From Onthophagus taurus (lineage: Eukaryota > Arthropoda > Insecta > Coleoptera > Scarabaeidae): 64,000 bases of DNA. Location: the NCBI RefSeq assembly GCF_036711975.1, contig NW_027248940.1:6634001-6698000 (forward strand), read 5' to 3'. The notes under the pieces were generated by a model. That model worked only from the letters and a program-made list of their open reading frames with translations. It was not told the origin of the DNA and did no database searches. Shown here piece by piece: positions 7,894-18,225 of this stretch (the stretch's first letter is position 1; each line of letters opens with the position of its first letter). The position numbers and the translations under genes were made by a program.

Positions 7894-8811
7894 CTAGTTT
7901 TTTGAACTAGTGGTTATACCGCAACCTTTCTTATAGGGCTTATTGAAGTAACCTGTGCCGCCAACATTATTCCCCTTTCCTTCAATAAACAAACCGCAAC
8001 CTTTCTTATATGGTTTTATATAAAATCCGCTACCTACGGCCTTTGCTTCCATAGCCTTGTTATGTCTTCGTTCTTCATCTAATTGCTCTCTAGCTGTTTT
8101 CGCGTTGTTTATAGTTCTTGCAATAGCGGCAGCACCACCGCCGATACTACCTAGGGCACCTAAAGCTGCGAACAGGGGAATTAAAGGTAAAAATCCTCCC
8201 GTTTTCGGAATTCGAATAACTCGACCTCTAGGTTCGGAAATTCTTTTTCTTATCTTTTTCAAAGCTCCGTACGCCGCTTTAACGTTTGTCAACAAATTCT
8301 TAGCACCTGATCTCGATATTGCGTTGCGAGCGAATCGAAGTGCATCTACAAAAGATATAGCTCCACCACGCTTTACACGCGTTCGGACTTTGTTTAAAGG
8401 TCGTCGACCCGTACGATTTCTTTTTCTACCTACGCCCATACCGACCGCTACTTTTGCTTTCATTAAGGCGGCAACTGCGGACGATGCCACTTTTTCTCCA
8501 AGAGTAGACTCTTTATTTCGTATTCGTTCTTTCGCTGCTTTATATAATGCTCTGTCTGCGTCGTGTCTAAATTTTAAATTTGAACTGACCGTATATGCTA
8601 TATCGTGTTTCTTACACGCTTCGTCTAATGGATTCACGCCTCGATCTCCTCTCGATAATCTCTTTTCCAACTTGGTACCCGGTCCACAAAAATTATATCC
8701 TGGCAAATGAAGTTCTATCGGAAGTTTATCTATCAACTTGTTAAAAAATCCTCGACCAATTCGTTTGCCTGTCAAACGATAACTGTTACGATTAGGTTCT
8801 AACAAATTCAT
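7894..8811 (-). CDS. Phospholipase A2-domain capsid protein (pVI-like tail)
   Basis: A 305-residue intact protein. Residues 38-46 hold a Ca-binding-loop-like GYNFCGPGT, and residues 63-70 the catalytic DEACKKHD, with further Asp at 84 and 86. This is the compact viral PLA2 domain known from parvovirus VP1, where it breaches endosomal membranes. A Lys/Arg-rich middle (about 125-200) could contact DNA. A Gly/Ala/Leu amphipathic region (PLIPLFAALGALGSIGGG) followed by a charged helix resembles membrane-active tails of adenovirus pVI-type proteins. The C-terminus carries two copies of a KPYKKGCG motif. The start ATG is at 8809-8811 and the stop lies just before the protease reading frame. Confidence 0.82.
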   Translation of the reverse strand: MNLLEPNRNSYRLTGKRIGRGFFNKLIDKLPIELHLPGYNFCGPGTKLEKRLSRGDRGVNPLDEACKKHDIAYTVSSNLKFRHDADRALYKAAKERIRNKESTLGEKVASSAVAALMKAKVAVGMGVGRKRNRTGRRPLNKVRTRVKRGGAISFVDALRFARNAISRSGAKNLLTNVKAAYGALKKIRKRISEPRGRVIRIPKTGGFLPLIPLFAALGALGSIGGGAAAIARTINNAKTAREQLDEERRHNKAMEAKAVGSGFYIKPYKKGCGLFIEGKGNNVGGTGYFNKPYKKGCGITTSSKN

Positions 8812-9029
8812 TTTATAATTTCACTCCTTCTTCCTTTTCTTCACAGTTAAAAACTAGAAATGAAGCTCTGCTGTTGTGCTTTAAGCTTTTATTCCTTTTA
8901 AATATTTTACAAAAACAGTTTTGCTCTTAATTTATACTTAAATCTATTAATATTATTATTATTATTCAGCTACACTTAAATCTACTAATATCCTAAAAAT
9001 TAATTGTTACTCAGTTAAAAACATTTCGA
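8812..9029. other. AT-rich spacer between late genes
   Basis: A spacer of about 220 bp with a repeated cttaaatctattaatat / cttaaatctactaatat motif and an attatt microsatellite. It probably holds the promoter of the PLA2-protease-capsid gene run and the 3' end of the next gene upstream. No coding frame was seen. Confidence 0.4.
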
Positions 9030-9254
9030 TTACTCTACAATGCTAAAACGTTCTTGATATATATTTAATCTATAATCTACATCTAAATATTTTTCTAATA
9101 ACTTATTTACGTTTCTTATCCTAGTCTTAAATCTAATTCCGTCCAACATCTTTTCTTCCCAGTCACTTATCCTTGATTGTCTGTAAGCAAACGTCCAAGT
9201 GTGCATTCGGTACACTCTATTTTTCGATTCGCAAAACGTCACTTTTTTTTCCAT
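9030..9254 (-). CDS. Small unknown protein
   Basis: A 74-residue frame from the ATG at 9252-9254. The frame also reads from a GTG three codons upstream. It is rich in Arg, Lys and aromatic residues (RMHTWTFAYRQSRISDWEEKML) with a predicted helical C-terminus. I do not recognise the family. The start lies 11 nt from the stop of the upstream 267-residue gene, consistent with a shared transcript. The tight packing and an unbroken frame support it as a real gene. Confidence 0.45.
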   Translation of the reverse strand: MEKKVTFCESKNRVYRMHTWTFAYRQSRISDWEEKMLDGIRFKTRIRNVNKLLEKYLDVDYRLNIYQERFSIVE

Positions 9255-9264
9255 TTTATTCACT

Positions 9265-10068
9265 TCACATCTTCATTAATGCGTGCAAATCTAAATCCAG
9301 TAATACCTTATCCATACCGTATACGAGCAGTTCTTTAGTTACGCACAAATGTTCACTTGGTGCACCGTTTGAAGCAACCAATATATTCGATTTTATATCA
9401 CCTTGCATTGTTGATACCACATCGATCACGCTATCGTAATAATTTTTATATTCCATACACTTTAATACTTCTACCCTACTCGAAACTAAATCGCTAAGTT
9501 TCCACAATTCGTGTAACGAGTCGTAAGCCAGGTAAAATATTTCTGACCCCCTTTCCATTTTCAACACTTTTCGTACATTTTCTATCCATTGGCTGCTGCA
9601 GGTCACGCCGCTTACAACGAAATGTGGTGGTGCCGATAAATCACCAACAAAACTATTCATAATCAATTGTCTGCTATTAATCACATTTTTCCATTCGTCT
9701 TCGGTAAAAGTTATGCATTGTCCTTTTCCCATTAATCTTATAACCGGATCAAAATGTAGATTGGCAGACATGCCAACCGATATCCATTTCGTTCGACTTT
9801 TATTTAAATAATATGTACTCTCGGAGAATAATGGCGCTTGATTACCTTTTTGGAGATTATTTTTCACTGCCTCATTTAATACTACGTTACTTGTGAAAGG
9901 TAACTTTCCACAATTTTCTACATAATGTTGTTGATTGCTAGGAAATACGTACTCCGCTAAGTCGGAAGCCAACAAATTAATTCCATCGAATACCACATCC
10001 TTTTTTCTTTGATTATCACTTCCTAGCGACACATTTGTTGCAGTTGTCTCATTACAATTACCCTCCAT
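9265..10068 (-). CDS. Unknown protein, possibly ssDNA-binding-like
   Basis: A 267-residue frame from the ATG at 10066-10068. The frame extends to 10164, but only via a GTG, and an AG acceptor (GATGTTTAG) sits exactly there, so the upstream codons may be 5' exon sequence. The middle of the protein has WISVGMSANLHFDPVIRL then ITFTEDEWKNVI. This strand-loop-helix pattern recalls PC4-type ssDNA-binding folds seen in Polinton-associated proteins. I give this as a weak inference. It is the gene nearest the right terminus and is preceded by a TATA box at about 10,357-10,364. Confidence 0.5.
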   Translation of the reverse strand: MEGNCNETTATNVSLGSDNQRKKDVVFDGINLLASDLAEYVFPSNQQHYVENCGKLPFTSNVVLNEAVKNNLQKGNQAPLFSESTYYLNKSRTKWISVGMSANLHFDPVIRLMGKGQCITFTEDEWKNVINSRQLIMNSFVGDLSAPPHFVVSGVTCSSQWIENVRKVLKMERGSEIFYLAYDSLHELWKLSDLVSSRVEVLKCMEYKNYYDSVIDVVSTMQGDIKSNILVASNGAPSEHLCVTKELLVYGMDKVLLDLDLHALMKM

Positions 10069-10356
10069 TTTGATGTTTCGGACAGGTTTTTTATTTTCAC
10101 CCTTTTCAAATGAATTTACAGCAGCTCTCTTAGTTGGACATTTGGGGTTCGGTCTGGTTGCCACTAAACATCAATATTATTGTTTACATTAGTACATTAT
10201 CTACTTGTATTACATTTGAATTACTTACTCGTTACGTTAAAAATCCTCTGTACTAAATGCACCAAAAATCTACACGATATTTTTAATATGTACTAAATAC
10301 ACAAAAACCTTACTCTGAAGCACAACACTCTGCGGTACAACTTCGACCAACGTTTG

Positions 10357-10364
10357 TATTTATA
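10357..10364 (-). promoter_or_regulatory. TATA box for rightmost genes of element A
   Basis: The minus strand reads GCTATAAATACAAACG here, a good TATA box. Two donor-like sites downstream (CAGA/GTAAGG and CGA/GTAAGTAA) precede the acceptor at about 10,165, so the first exon would be a short untranslated leader. Confidence 0.5.
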
Positions 10365-10496
10365 GCAATACATAAGGTTGCTGGTGGGGGGAGTAATATT
10401 TCACATCATTACCGAATATATCTATTATACATGTTCTAACACGTCATTATATCGTGAGACGTCAGACAAAACGCATGACAAATTTATTAAGAAGCT

Positions 10497-10804
10497 CTTA
10501 AAAAATATCTCGCAGGTGGATCATGACTCATCTACTAACAAGTTAGTTGACCTCCTCCTCAAACCTGTCCTCCCAAAAAATTTGCCGATTCAAGAACCTC
10601 CTCGCATATTCTTAAATACCCGTACACCTTTACATAATAAAATAAAAAAATATCTCGCAGGTAAGTTATGACTCACTTATTTGTATACCTACATATCTCA
10701 AAACCGTATACCTATGTGTATAATAATAAATTAAGAGATATATCGAAAACATTAACAGTTCATTGAGAAGCGTCGAAGGATAAACATAGTAATTGTTTTC
10801 ATCT
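10497..10804. repeat. Right terminal inverted repeat of Polinton A
   Basis: Read on the minus strand from 10,804, the sequence begins AGATGAAAACAATTACTATG and matches 61,120-61,428 on the plus strand over about 310 bp, by eye around 90% identical. Polinton termini are typically AG...CT, which places the ends. Each copy contains two direct subrepeats around gagtcatgatctacctgcg and one of gaggaggttcttgaatcgg. The expected 6-bp target duplication cannot be checked because the other end is outside the window. Confidence 0.75.
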
Positions 10805-11154
10805 ATAGTCGAGCCGTCGAATTTGTGCAGTGATAAATCACCGTGACAAGTAGGTAAATTTCTCACATCGTCGGTCGCCCTGTCCGGATTCGTCAAAGTA
10901 AGTGACCACACCCCTTCTGGGGGTAGCGCACTGAGCGCGTTACTGGAGACAAAAAAATAATAAAAGCCGCCGACGCACTGTGAACGGTATTCATAACTTC
11001 TTATCTGACTGTAAAGATAGGTTTATTCTCGTATAGTGTAGCTGCGCCTTATAGACCCTGGTGGGAGTAGGCGGTTACATAACGAAGGAACCGACTACCC
11101 CTTTTGCTAACCACGGTGATTTATCACTGCACAAATTCGACGGCTCGACTATAG
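10803..11154. repeat. 43-bp perfect inverted repeat
   Basis: Positions 10803-10845 and 11112-11154 are exact reverse complements (43 bp) with a 266-bp spacer. The spacer is not AT-rich and shows no coding frame. The left arm starts at the very end of Polinton A. This may be a small inverted-repeat element or an inverted duplication of target DNA. Confidence 0.85.
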
Positions 11155-12213
11155 GATTCGTCGGAGTAAGGTTAAATTCTTTAAGGTCTTGTTCTTTTAT
11201 AAAAGAGGATTTGGTGTGATTTTCACAAAACTATTATTATTAAAAAAATTGTAAGTTTCAAATTCAAAAAATCTTCACCTTATTTAAAATCAATTAACTA
11301 AATTTTTTCCAGACTTCTTGTATATGATGATAAAAATAAACTACTATAAACAAAATAAAATATTAAAATTTATATTATAGTATTTGATAGACTAAAATGT
11401 TTATGTCTATCCAATCTGTTTTTCTATTTATTTATATCTATAACAAAATTGTCATGGGAAAAATACATTATGTTGATATTACAACCAATGTTGATACAAC
11501 ATTATGTTGATATAAAAAATAATTAGAGTGCGTGATGCGCTACAGTTATTTCCCCTCTCTATAAAAATTAAAAATTTGAATTAATAACAATGTTTCATAC
11601 GTAGAAATAAACAGAACGAAGAACTAAAGAAAATCTATGGAGGGTGGCAACAATTGCTTTCATTCCGCACAAGAAAGACATTATACTATGCATTGAAATA
11701 TTAAGTATTTGATTAAATTATAAAAAGGAAAGTTTTACTATTGCTTAATTTTCTGGACATCACCAGGTAGTGATAGATAACAAATAACTAATGTCCAGTA
11801 TCTACAACATGTAAGCCTGAAAGGATGGAGTGGTTCCGTCCTCGAAACATTAACTTTTCTAAGAAAATGACAAAATGGTGCCATTTTTGTGCTTCTTAAT
11901 ATAATAATTTTAAAATTTCGTATTTATTGTTATCGAAATAAAAATTTCTCTTTATTTTATTCTTGTTCCGATTTCTTCTTCCATTTAAAGATGTCGTTGA
12001 TTAGAAATCAATTCTCATAATTCAATTTTTAATACACAACCTACGTTTACGTTCAATACTTTGCTTTCTGTTTGATTTTATCGTTTCAGTAGTTGCAGTT
12101 AAGATGTCGAAAACAGTCGGTTTTTACGTTATAGAAAAGTATTTCCGAAAATATCAGTGTTGGCCTACTTCGTAAGGATTTCGCGGACTTGCACCAACAA
12201 TTCTGCTTGTTAT
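11155..12213. other. AT-rich non-coding stretch
   Basis: No open frame of coding character, repeat array or RNA gene was recognised. A short direct repeat around 'atgttgatataca/atgttgatacaac' lies at 11,470-11,515. Confidence 0.5.
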
Positions 12214-13312
12214 TGTAACGAAGTTACATTTTTTTTTTTCCCGAAAAATTTATAACATCCGAATATACTTCCCACATTACTCCGACCTCCTACAGTTTCC
12301 GCCCGATTTAGAAAAATCCAAAAATTGATACCCTATCACCACCCACTTATGCAATTTTATTCGCATTTTCCTTAATTCCTAATTTCCTTAATTAAACTTC
12401 AAATTTTCATGTTAATTCATTTAAAACCGTTAAACCTTTTTCCAAAAACGTTTCCTGACCGAATTTCAAATAAACAAAAGCAATTAGTGGAAATCGACGA
12501 ACGACGTAATTACCGAAAGCACATGGTTTCTGAAAATTATTATTTAAAATAATTAAATAACACCGCAACGAAGTAAAATACGAAGAAGTATCAGTAGTCA
12601 GTGTGTTACTATAAACAAGGCCGACCGTCCCGAGTGAGTTTCAGCAGCCAGCGAGCTACCGTTCAGCTACCGTACAGCGACTATTTTTTATGATGCGGAA
12701 TTAGAAATCGTAGAACAATCAAACCGATTTCAAACAATTACTAGTATCATGAAATAACCGTTGAATGATTCTAAAGACAATCCGATTATGATTAACATGA
12801 TTATTAACCAAAATCATCCCGCATCTTAATTAATTAATTTACTTCATTCCTGATGGTCATCCATGGAAAATACTACCCGTATAGGATTGCCCCGGACACC
12901 GCCCAACCGCTGAAGCTACTTTGTGATGAAGTGCGCGTTAATTAATACTAATTAATCGAAATTAACGTGAAACACGCGGTCGGGAAAATGTTTATGTATG
13001 TAAGTGCCGTAAACGCTAACCGATTTTGATAATTATATTTTTGTAATTTTCCACATAAATAAGGGTATCTTTTGAATTATGTTATAAATTTTTCCGATAA
13101 TTATTTTTAATTAATTGTTAATTACTCCGCTATTCCTTAATCAATTTAATCCGCTCAAAAAAGGGATTTAGTTAATTTTGTACCCCGCATCCGATAGCGC
13201 CGTTAAAATTTTGCTATTGTCATTAATTAGCCCCCCACATTATAATTTAGTTTTGATAACTTGTTTTAATACGACCCCCCACTCGGAAAAATCCAGTTTT
13301 CACCCCGAACAA

Positions 13313-13322
13313 GTATAAATAG
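13313..13322 (+). promoter_or_regulatory. TATA box, GTATAAATAG
   Basis: A strong TATA box, followed by about 130 bp of degenerate ~20-bp repeats (agtcttcaactgtctt variants, 13,346-13,470). It points toward the hairpin array and the odorant-receptor gene. Confidence 0.5.
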
Positions 13323-13603
13323 CCGGTCAAAATTTCATTTTAAATCAGTCTTCAACTGTCTCGATGAGTCTTCAACTGTCTTGATCAGTCTTCGACCGTT
13401 CTGGATTAGTCTTCGACATTCTTCAAGAGTCTTCAGCCGTCATCAACCGTCATCAACCGTCTTCAAGAAGTTCGCCAGACTTCACCGAAAAATCTCCGAG
13501 TTTTGGAAATAACCGAGTTTCATCGTAAGTTTGTTTTTGGTGGTGCAATTGTGGGACTTTGATTTTATTTTGCGAAATAAATTTTTATCCAATCTCCCGA
13601 TCG

Positions 13604-13822
13604 GGTGTTGCTGCGAGTTTTCCGCAACACTCTCCCGACCTGGTATTGCTGCGAGTTTTCCGCAATACTTTCCCCGACCTGGTGTTGCTGCGAGTTTTCC
13701 GCAACACTCTCCCGACCTGGTATTGCTGCGAGTTTTCCGCAATACTTTCCCCGACCTGGTGTTGCTGCGAGTTTTCCGCAACATCTTCCCGACCTGGTGC
13801 TATCGCGAGTTTTCCGTAGCAC
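13604..13822 (+). repeat. Six 38-39 bp repeats, each a covarying hairpin
   Basis: Each unit is a 7-bp stem around a 12-nt loop tgcgagttttcc, separated by a constant cccgacctgg. Stems pair 13605-13611/13624-13630, 13643-13649/13662-13668, 13682-13688/13701-13707, 13720-13726/13739-13745, 13759-13765/13778-13784 and 13797-13803/13816-13822. The stems are GTGTTGC in units 1, 3 and 5, GTATTGC in units 2 and 4, and GTGCTAT in unit 6. Where the left arm changes, the right arm usually changes to match. A perfect 10-bp palindrome CCCGATCGGG precedes the array at 13596-13605. Confidence 0.85.
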
Positions 13823-14258
13823 TTCATCCAGACCAATTATTCCCTTATGAATAATCATATCAATTACATCCGAAGTACGAGTCCCACAAGATTGCACTAG
13901 GCCAGACATTCACCGATTATATATTTAAATAACGATTTTTTTTCTTCCTCCTTAAACTCCTATGTTGATTTTCTTTTTATTAATAAACTTTGATTTTATT
14001 TCTTAAATTTACGAACCGCATGTTTTTATTTTTTTTACCCTCTCTCAAACACCCTGAATCTCCGACTGTAACCCCCAAAAGCTACTTGGAGGCGAAAGAG
14101 TTCCTTAACTCTCTAAACATAAGGTGGCGCCCGAGACCGATAACATCCCGAACATAAAAAAGAGGCACCAAGACCCCTTTCCTAGGACCGAACCAGGAAA
14201 GGACGTCGCATTATAAATATATTTTGGACAATTTATCCGTTCACAATAGAAATTACAA

Positions 14259-15424
14259 GTGGGTGTTGCCTACTATTATTCCGGATATATTTTTTATCAT
14301 TGTCTCTTGGTAATGATTTTAGATTATAAGACGAATTTCGAAAAATTATTATTTCACGTGGAGTTTAGTTTGATGTCAGCATTATTTCTATGGAGTAATA
14401 TTCAATTATTGCGAAATCGAGTTCACTTATTCAAAATAACCGATTTATTGAGTGATTTCAGTCAAATCAATATTCCGCAAAAGGTAAAAATCATTGATGA
14501 AAACTCAAAAAAGCTGTTCAAAATTCTGCATTACGGAGGACTCATTATTGCCTATTTTATTCCTTACTCTATTTTATTTGAGGAAAATTGTGTTAAATTT
14601 AAAAATACTAAAAATTGTTTAATGTTTGAATATTACATCCCTTTGCAACCCAAACAATGGAATATAACATTAGTGATGTTATTTCAAATATATACCACAA
14701 GAATTACAATTTACGTTTTACTCAGTTTGCAGCTATTGTGCATATATTTAGTGGAATTATTGGTTGCATGTTTACGACACCTTATTGAAATGATTGATGG
14801 TATAAAATTAACAAGAAATAAGAAAAGAAACTTTAAAAAGTTAAGACATGTTGTTATGTATCATCAAGAAATAATCAGGTATAGTAATTTTAAAGTTTAT
14901 TTTGTATGTAATATTGACTAAATTATTTATAACGATTTTAGGATGTTTCAATTCGCAAATGCTTTCTTTACCAGTTTTCTTATTCCTACAAAAATATTTG
15001 TTGCTGTTTATTTATCTGTGGCGATTACTGAATTTGTTCTGGTTTGAATGCTTATTTAGTTTGTCTCAATTAATTAATACAATTACTTTTAGAGAAAGGA
15101 TTTAGCGAGTTTTTTCCTAATCCTAATGAACCTGGAGACATTATTTATGGTTAATACAGTTGGACAACGACTTACCACAGTGGTATGTATAACCAATCTT
15201 ATTTATAATTAAAAATATGACTTTAATGTTTTAAATAGGCCGCTAGTGTGACAGATGCTGTATATAACTTAAATTGGTACGATGCAGATGTATCAACACG
15301 AAAAGATGTTTTAATATTACTTTGCATGAGTCAAAAGGCGATCAAAGTGGAATTACCTGTGGTCGGCCAATGCTCGCACGCAACGGCAGCAAGTGTAAAT
15401 AGTTACACTTTGGCAGTTTGTTGA
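14259..15424 (+). CDS. Odorant receptor (7tm_6), N-terminal exon missing
   Basis: Exons read to 14878, then 14942-15041, 15093-15182 and 15239-15424. All introns are 51-63 nt with GT..AG ends and consistent phase. The long first exon shown has several hydrophobic segments typical of insect odorant receptors. Exon 3 carries LETLFMVNTVGQRLT (TM6 region). Exon 4 has the family C-terminus: AVYNLNWYDAD, STRKDVLILLCMSQKA and SYTLAV. The receptor would sit in the plasma membrane of olfactory neurons with Orco. The exon with the initiating Met and first transmembrane segment is not seen. Only a candidate acceptor (gattttag, ending 14,322) precedes the frame, right after the LTR-like segment. The gene may be decapitated or its first exon may lie further upstream. 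AATAAA follows the stop at 15,426. Confidence 0.78.
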
Positions 15425-15429
15425 TAATA

Positions 15430-16789
15430 AATCTTCATATTTTTAAGGAAAGCAAGAAAGTGTACGTTTTCTTTAATTGGATATTAACTGTTATGAAAAA
15501 AAGAAACTTGTAAACATTTTCACCACAAAATTATGGTACACATCTAAATGTTTAATAATAACTTATGTTCGGGCACGATCAATCGCCCTCTCTTGAGGGG
15601 CGCCCAAGTTATGTTTTGTAATTTATTATGAGTGATTTAAAAATGTACCAATAGATGGTACACATTTTGTACGGGTTAATAGGATGTAAAGTTCAAGACA
15701 TACTCGGGTTTTGTACTTCAAACAGAACGGTCTCAGTTCACCTATATCCATTTACGCCAATACATTTATATTAAGTTCAATGTGACGGGAAGGGAAGAGA
15801 AGAGAAAGACTAATTAAAGATAGTTATGAGGTGAGATTTGATTTCTATTGAATTTTACAAGAGCCTTATCCTATTACAAATGGATTCACAATTGATTTTG
15901 CTATATCATAAACCACGTTTAAATTTTGAACCAGTCTTTTTCATTATTTATGTTGCTGGGATTTTCCAAGCCAATAACTTTAATTAATACAGTAATAAAC
16001 TAAAGTTTTCTTCTGTTGATGAGAAAATATAGGCTATATACAAGTCGACACTAATTTCACGTTGAGCAGTGAAGACGAGTGCAAACGAACTGTGACGTGT
16101 GCTGATAAAAGATATTGTATGGACACAAACAGATACACAACGAAAGAATTGTAATGGTATTACAAATAGGCTAATAATTAAGCAGTTTAATGTAAACACG
16201 TAGTAAGTAAGTATTACTAAGTATTGTGAGTCAACGAACTGGATTAAGCTTAGTTCAGCATTTGAACACTAATAACGACTCGATAAAAAGGCAGTGTTGT
16301 GCATCTAGGTAAGATAATATTTGTTCATAACCTACGTCTATTTAATAAAATTAATAGCTATGAGTGTACTTCATTTTTTAACCCTAAATTTACGTGTCAT
16401 CAAAATGAGATATTACGGGATTATTAGAGCGGTGAATTTCTGTGGAATAGGTGTTGGCTTTTTAGGAAACCACACTGCGAACACATCGACTTGCAGCAGC
16501 AGCTATCTGGCGTACTTCCCCATAAATTAACGACATTCCAACAATCACTGTTGATGCGATGGATTTATATATATGTCAAATCAAAAGTTCAGTGACAACT
16601 AATTTAAAGTCGTGTCTGGTGAAACAGATGCATACGTCTGCTGCAGGGTTAAACAAATATTATTGGTGTGAAGTTATCCATAAATCCCAGCCATAAACTT
16701 AAAACATTAATAATTCCCTAACCAATACGATTTGGGTTATCAAATTTCACACACAGGTCACTCTTACCCCCAAGAACAGCTTACAACCC
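15430..16789. other. Intergenic, no gene recognised
   Basis: This is moderately AT-rich DNA. A short frame at 16,321-16,530 has no recognisable motif and I do not call it a gene. Confidence 0.45.
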
Positions 16790-17340
16790 CATTTGGTAAA
16801 AATTTTGTTTTCAACCCTCACCCCCGAAAGGGGATGTTTTCACCCTAATGGGCACCTTCGAATTAAGCCAAATTCTGCTACATAATAGAACACAGTTCTA
16901 AGTATTTTTATCAATTTTCAAAACACCGTAACCCCTAACGGAGAAAAAGAATTCTTATAAACCGCGGATGGGACTTTATGGGTGAATTTGACCCTGATGG
17001 GCACTTCTGAAATTGATGAAATTTTAGGAAGGTTTAGAGGACGTCTTTAGCTATATAAATCGATCATCAAAATACCGTAACCCGTTACGGTTTTCGAGAA
17101 AAAAAATTTGTTGTTAGATTCTATACGTATACAGTGCGACGCGGAATTTGGGAGTGAGTTTGACCCCGATGGGCACTTCTGAAATTGATGAAACTTTAGG
17201 ACGATTTAGAGGGTGCCTTTAGCGATCTAGATCGACCGTCAAAACACCATAACCTTTAACGGTTTTCGAAAAAGAAAATTTGTTGTTAGACTCTATACAT
17301 ATATGGCGCGACGTGGACTTTGGGGGTGCATGTAGAGGTG
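16790..17340. repeat. Tandem repeat, ~150-172 bp period, about 3 units
   Basis: Anchors 'caccctaatgggcac', 'gaccctgatgggcac' and 'gaccccgatgggcac' occur at about 16,841, 16,990 and 17,162. Each is followed by related text (gaaattgatgaaa..ttaggacgatttagagg, then aaaacaccgtaacc). Satellite-like and non-coding. Confidence 0.7.
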
Positions 17341-17809
17341 ATTTGTTAAGTAAAATACTACTTCCGGTTTCATGATTTCAATGTAATTTTTTATCTATAC
17401 CTTTTTCATAGATATGAAGGCTTGTAAAAAATTTTAATAATTTATTTTACTTAGTACCAGTTTATCTGAGACAAATGGGTGACAAGGGTTCAAGTAAAGT
17501 ACTACTTCCGGTTAGGTGAGGTGGTAGAAATGATTGTATAATAATTTGTATCTGAAAGTTACTCGATTCTTCATTCAGATTTCTACAAAATTCTCTTCTC
17601 AAAATTCTATTTTCTGATAATCTCTATTTAAAGTGCCAGTTTATATGAAACAGTTTCTAAATCTGTTAAAGTAAACTGCTACTTCCGGTCGACAGATTTG
17701 TCCCAAAAGTTAGTAGAGATCAACAGTCTTAATTTAATAGCCGCATACCAAATTTCATCGAAGTAGACAATTGCGTCTTTGAGTTATCTTGTTTACGAAC
17801 GCACGTATG
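17341..17809. repeat. Diverged interspersed repeat with 'acttccggtt' motifs
   Basis: Several copies of 'agtaaa(a/g)tactacttccggtt' (about 17,350, 17,495 and 17,670) suggest a degenerate tandem structure. No gene was seen. Confidence 0.4.
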
Positions 17810-18200
17810 TATATGTATAGTACAGTCTCAATTTCGATGTCTGCATAGGCTATCTCCGAAACTAAAAGAGATAGAAAAAAAGTAGCTTACATGTAATGAT
17901 CTCGTTTTTCGAGAAAATGTTAATGCCGAAAACTCCGAACAGCTATCGCCTTTTGTTTTCGCCCTATCGGCAAAAACTGAAAATTTTGCGAAAATGACAA
18001 TCGCGAAATCTCACTTATTATCAAAGATGGAGTATTATAAATAAAACATTATATGGGCAATTTTATTCCCATCTTTTATTTTCGAGATTTTAGACGTAAC
18101 TTTATTTTTTTAAATGGAAACCATAGTTGGCTATGATCTAAAACAATTTGTTATTTTCTTCTGATAACAAATATATATAGTTTGTGGGGTATATTTCTTA
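17810..18200. repeat. Interspersed repeat, inverted copy at 27,545-27,975
   Basis: The segment from 'tatctccgaaact' through 'atatatagtttgtggggtata' matches 27,545-27,975 in reverse complement with scattered differences. It runs into a transposase fossil on one side here, so it may be the terminus of a decayed DNA transposon. Confidence 0.65.
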
Positions 18201-18225
18201 TAGTTATTGAACAATTAACAAAAAT

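Larger units (their letters stand above)
1..10804 (-). mobile_element. Polinton/Maverick-type element A, right part
   Basis: This is the right part of a virus-like DNA transposon; its left end lies outside the window. The evidence is a run of minus-strand genes typical of Polintons or adintovirus-like elements: packaging ATPase, major capsid, minor capsid, adenain-like protease and a PLA2 protein. It ends at a terminal repeat with a ...CT terminus at 10,804. That terminus matches, inverted, the AG... terminus of a second element at 61,120. PolB and integrase are not seen in this part and would lie to the left. The major capsid gene is broken and the protease lacks an ATG, so this copy is at least partly decayed. 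Confidence 0.88.
12214..14140 (+). mobile_element. Putative LTR-type segment (solo LTR with primer-site remnant)
   Basis: The segment may begin at TGTAACGAAGTTACA (12,214). It contains a TATA box (13,314), a transcribed-looking hairpin array and an AATAAA signal near 13,980. It is followed at about 14,127 by tggcgcccga, which resembles the lysine-tRNA primer-binding site of many retroelements. No gag or pol follows, so it would be a solo LTR or remnant. The ends are uncertain and no target duplication was found. Confidence 0.4.

Noticed and set aside
10378..10671. 97-aa plus-strand frame
   Set aside because: Lies in the terminal region of Polinton A, has no motif, and its counterpart in the matching terminus at 61 kb is not open.
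13604..13822. CRISPR-like array
   Set aside because: Units are contiguous near-identical repeats with no unique spacers, in a eukaryotic context.
13482..13909. Overlapping repetitive frames on both strands (RKTRSNTRSG-type and CEFSA-type)
   Set aside because: They are repeat artefacts of the hairpin array, open in many frames at once.
15590..15605. Small hairpin ccctctcttgagggg
   Set aside because: Too short and isolated to interpret.
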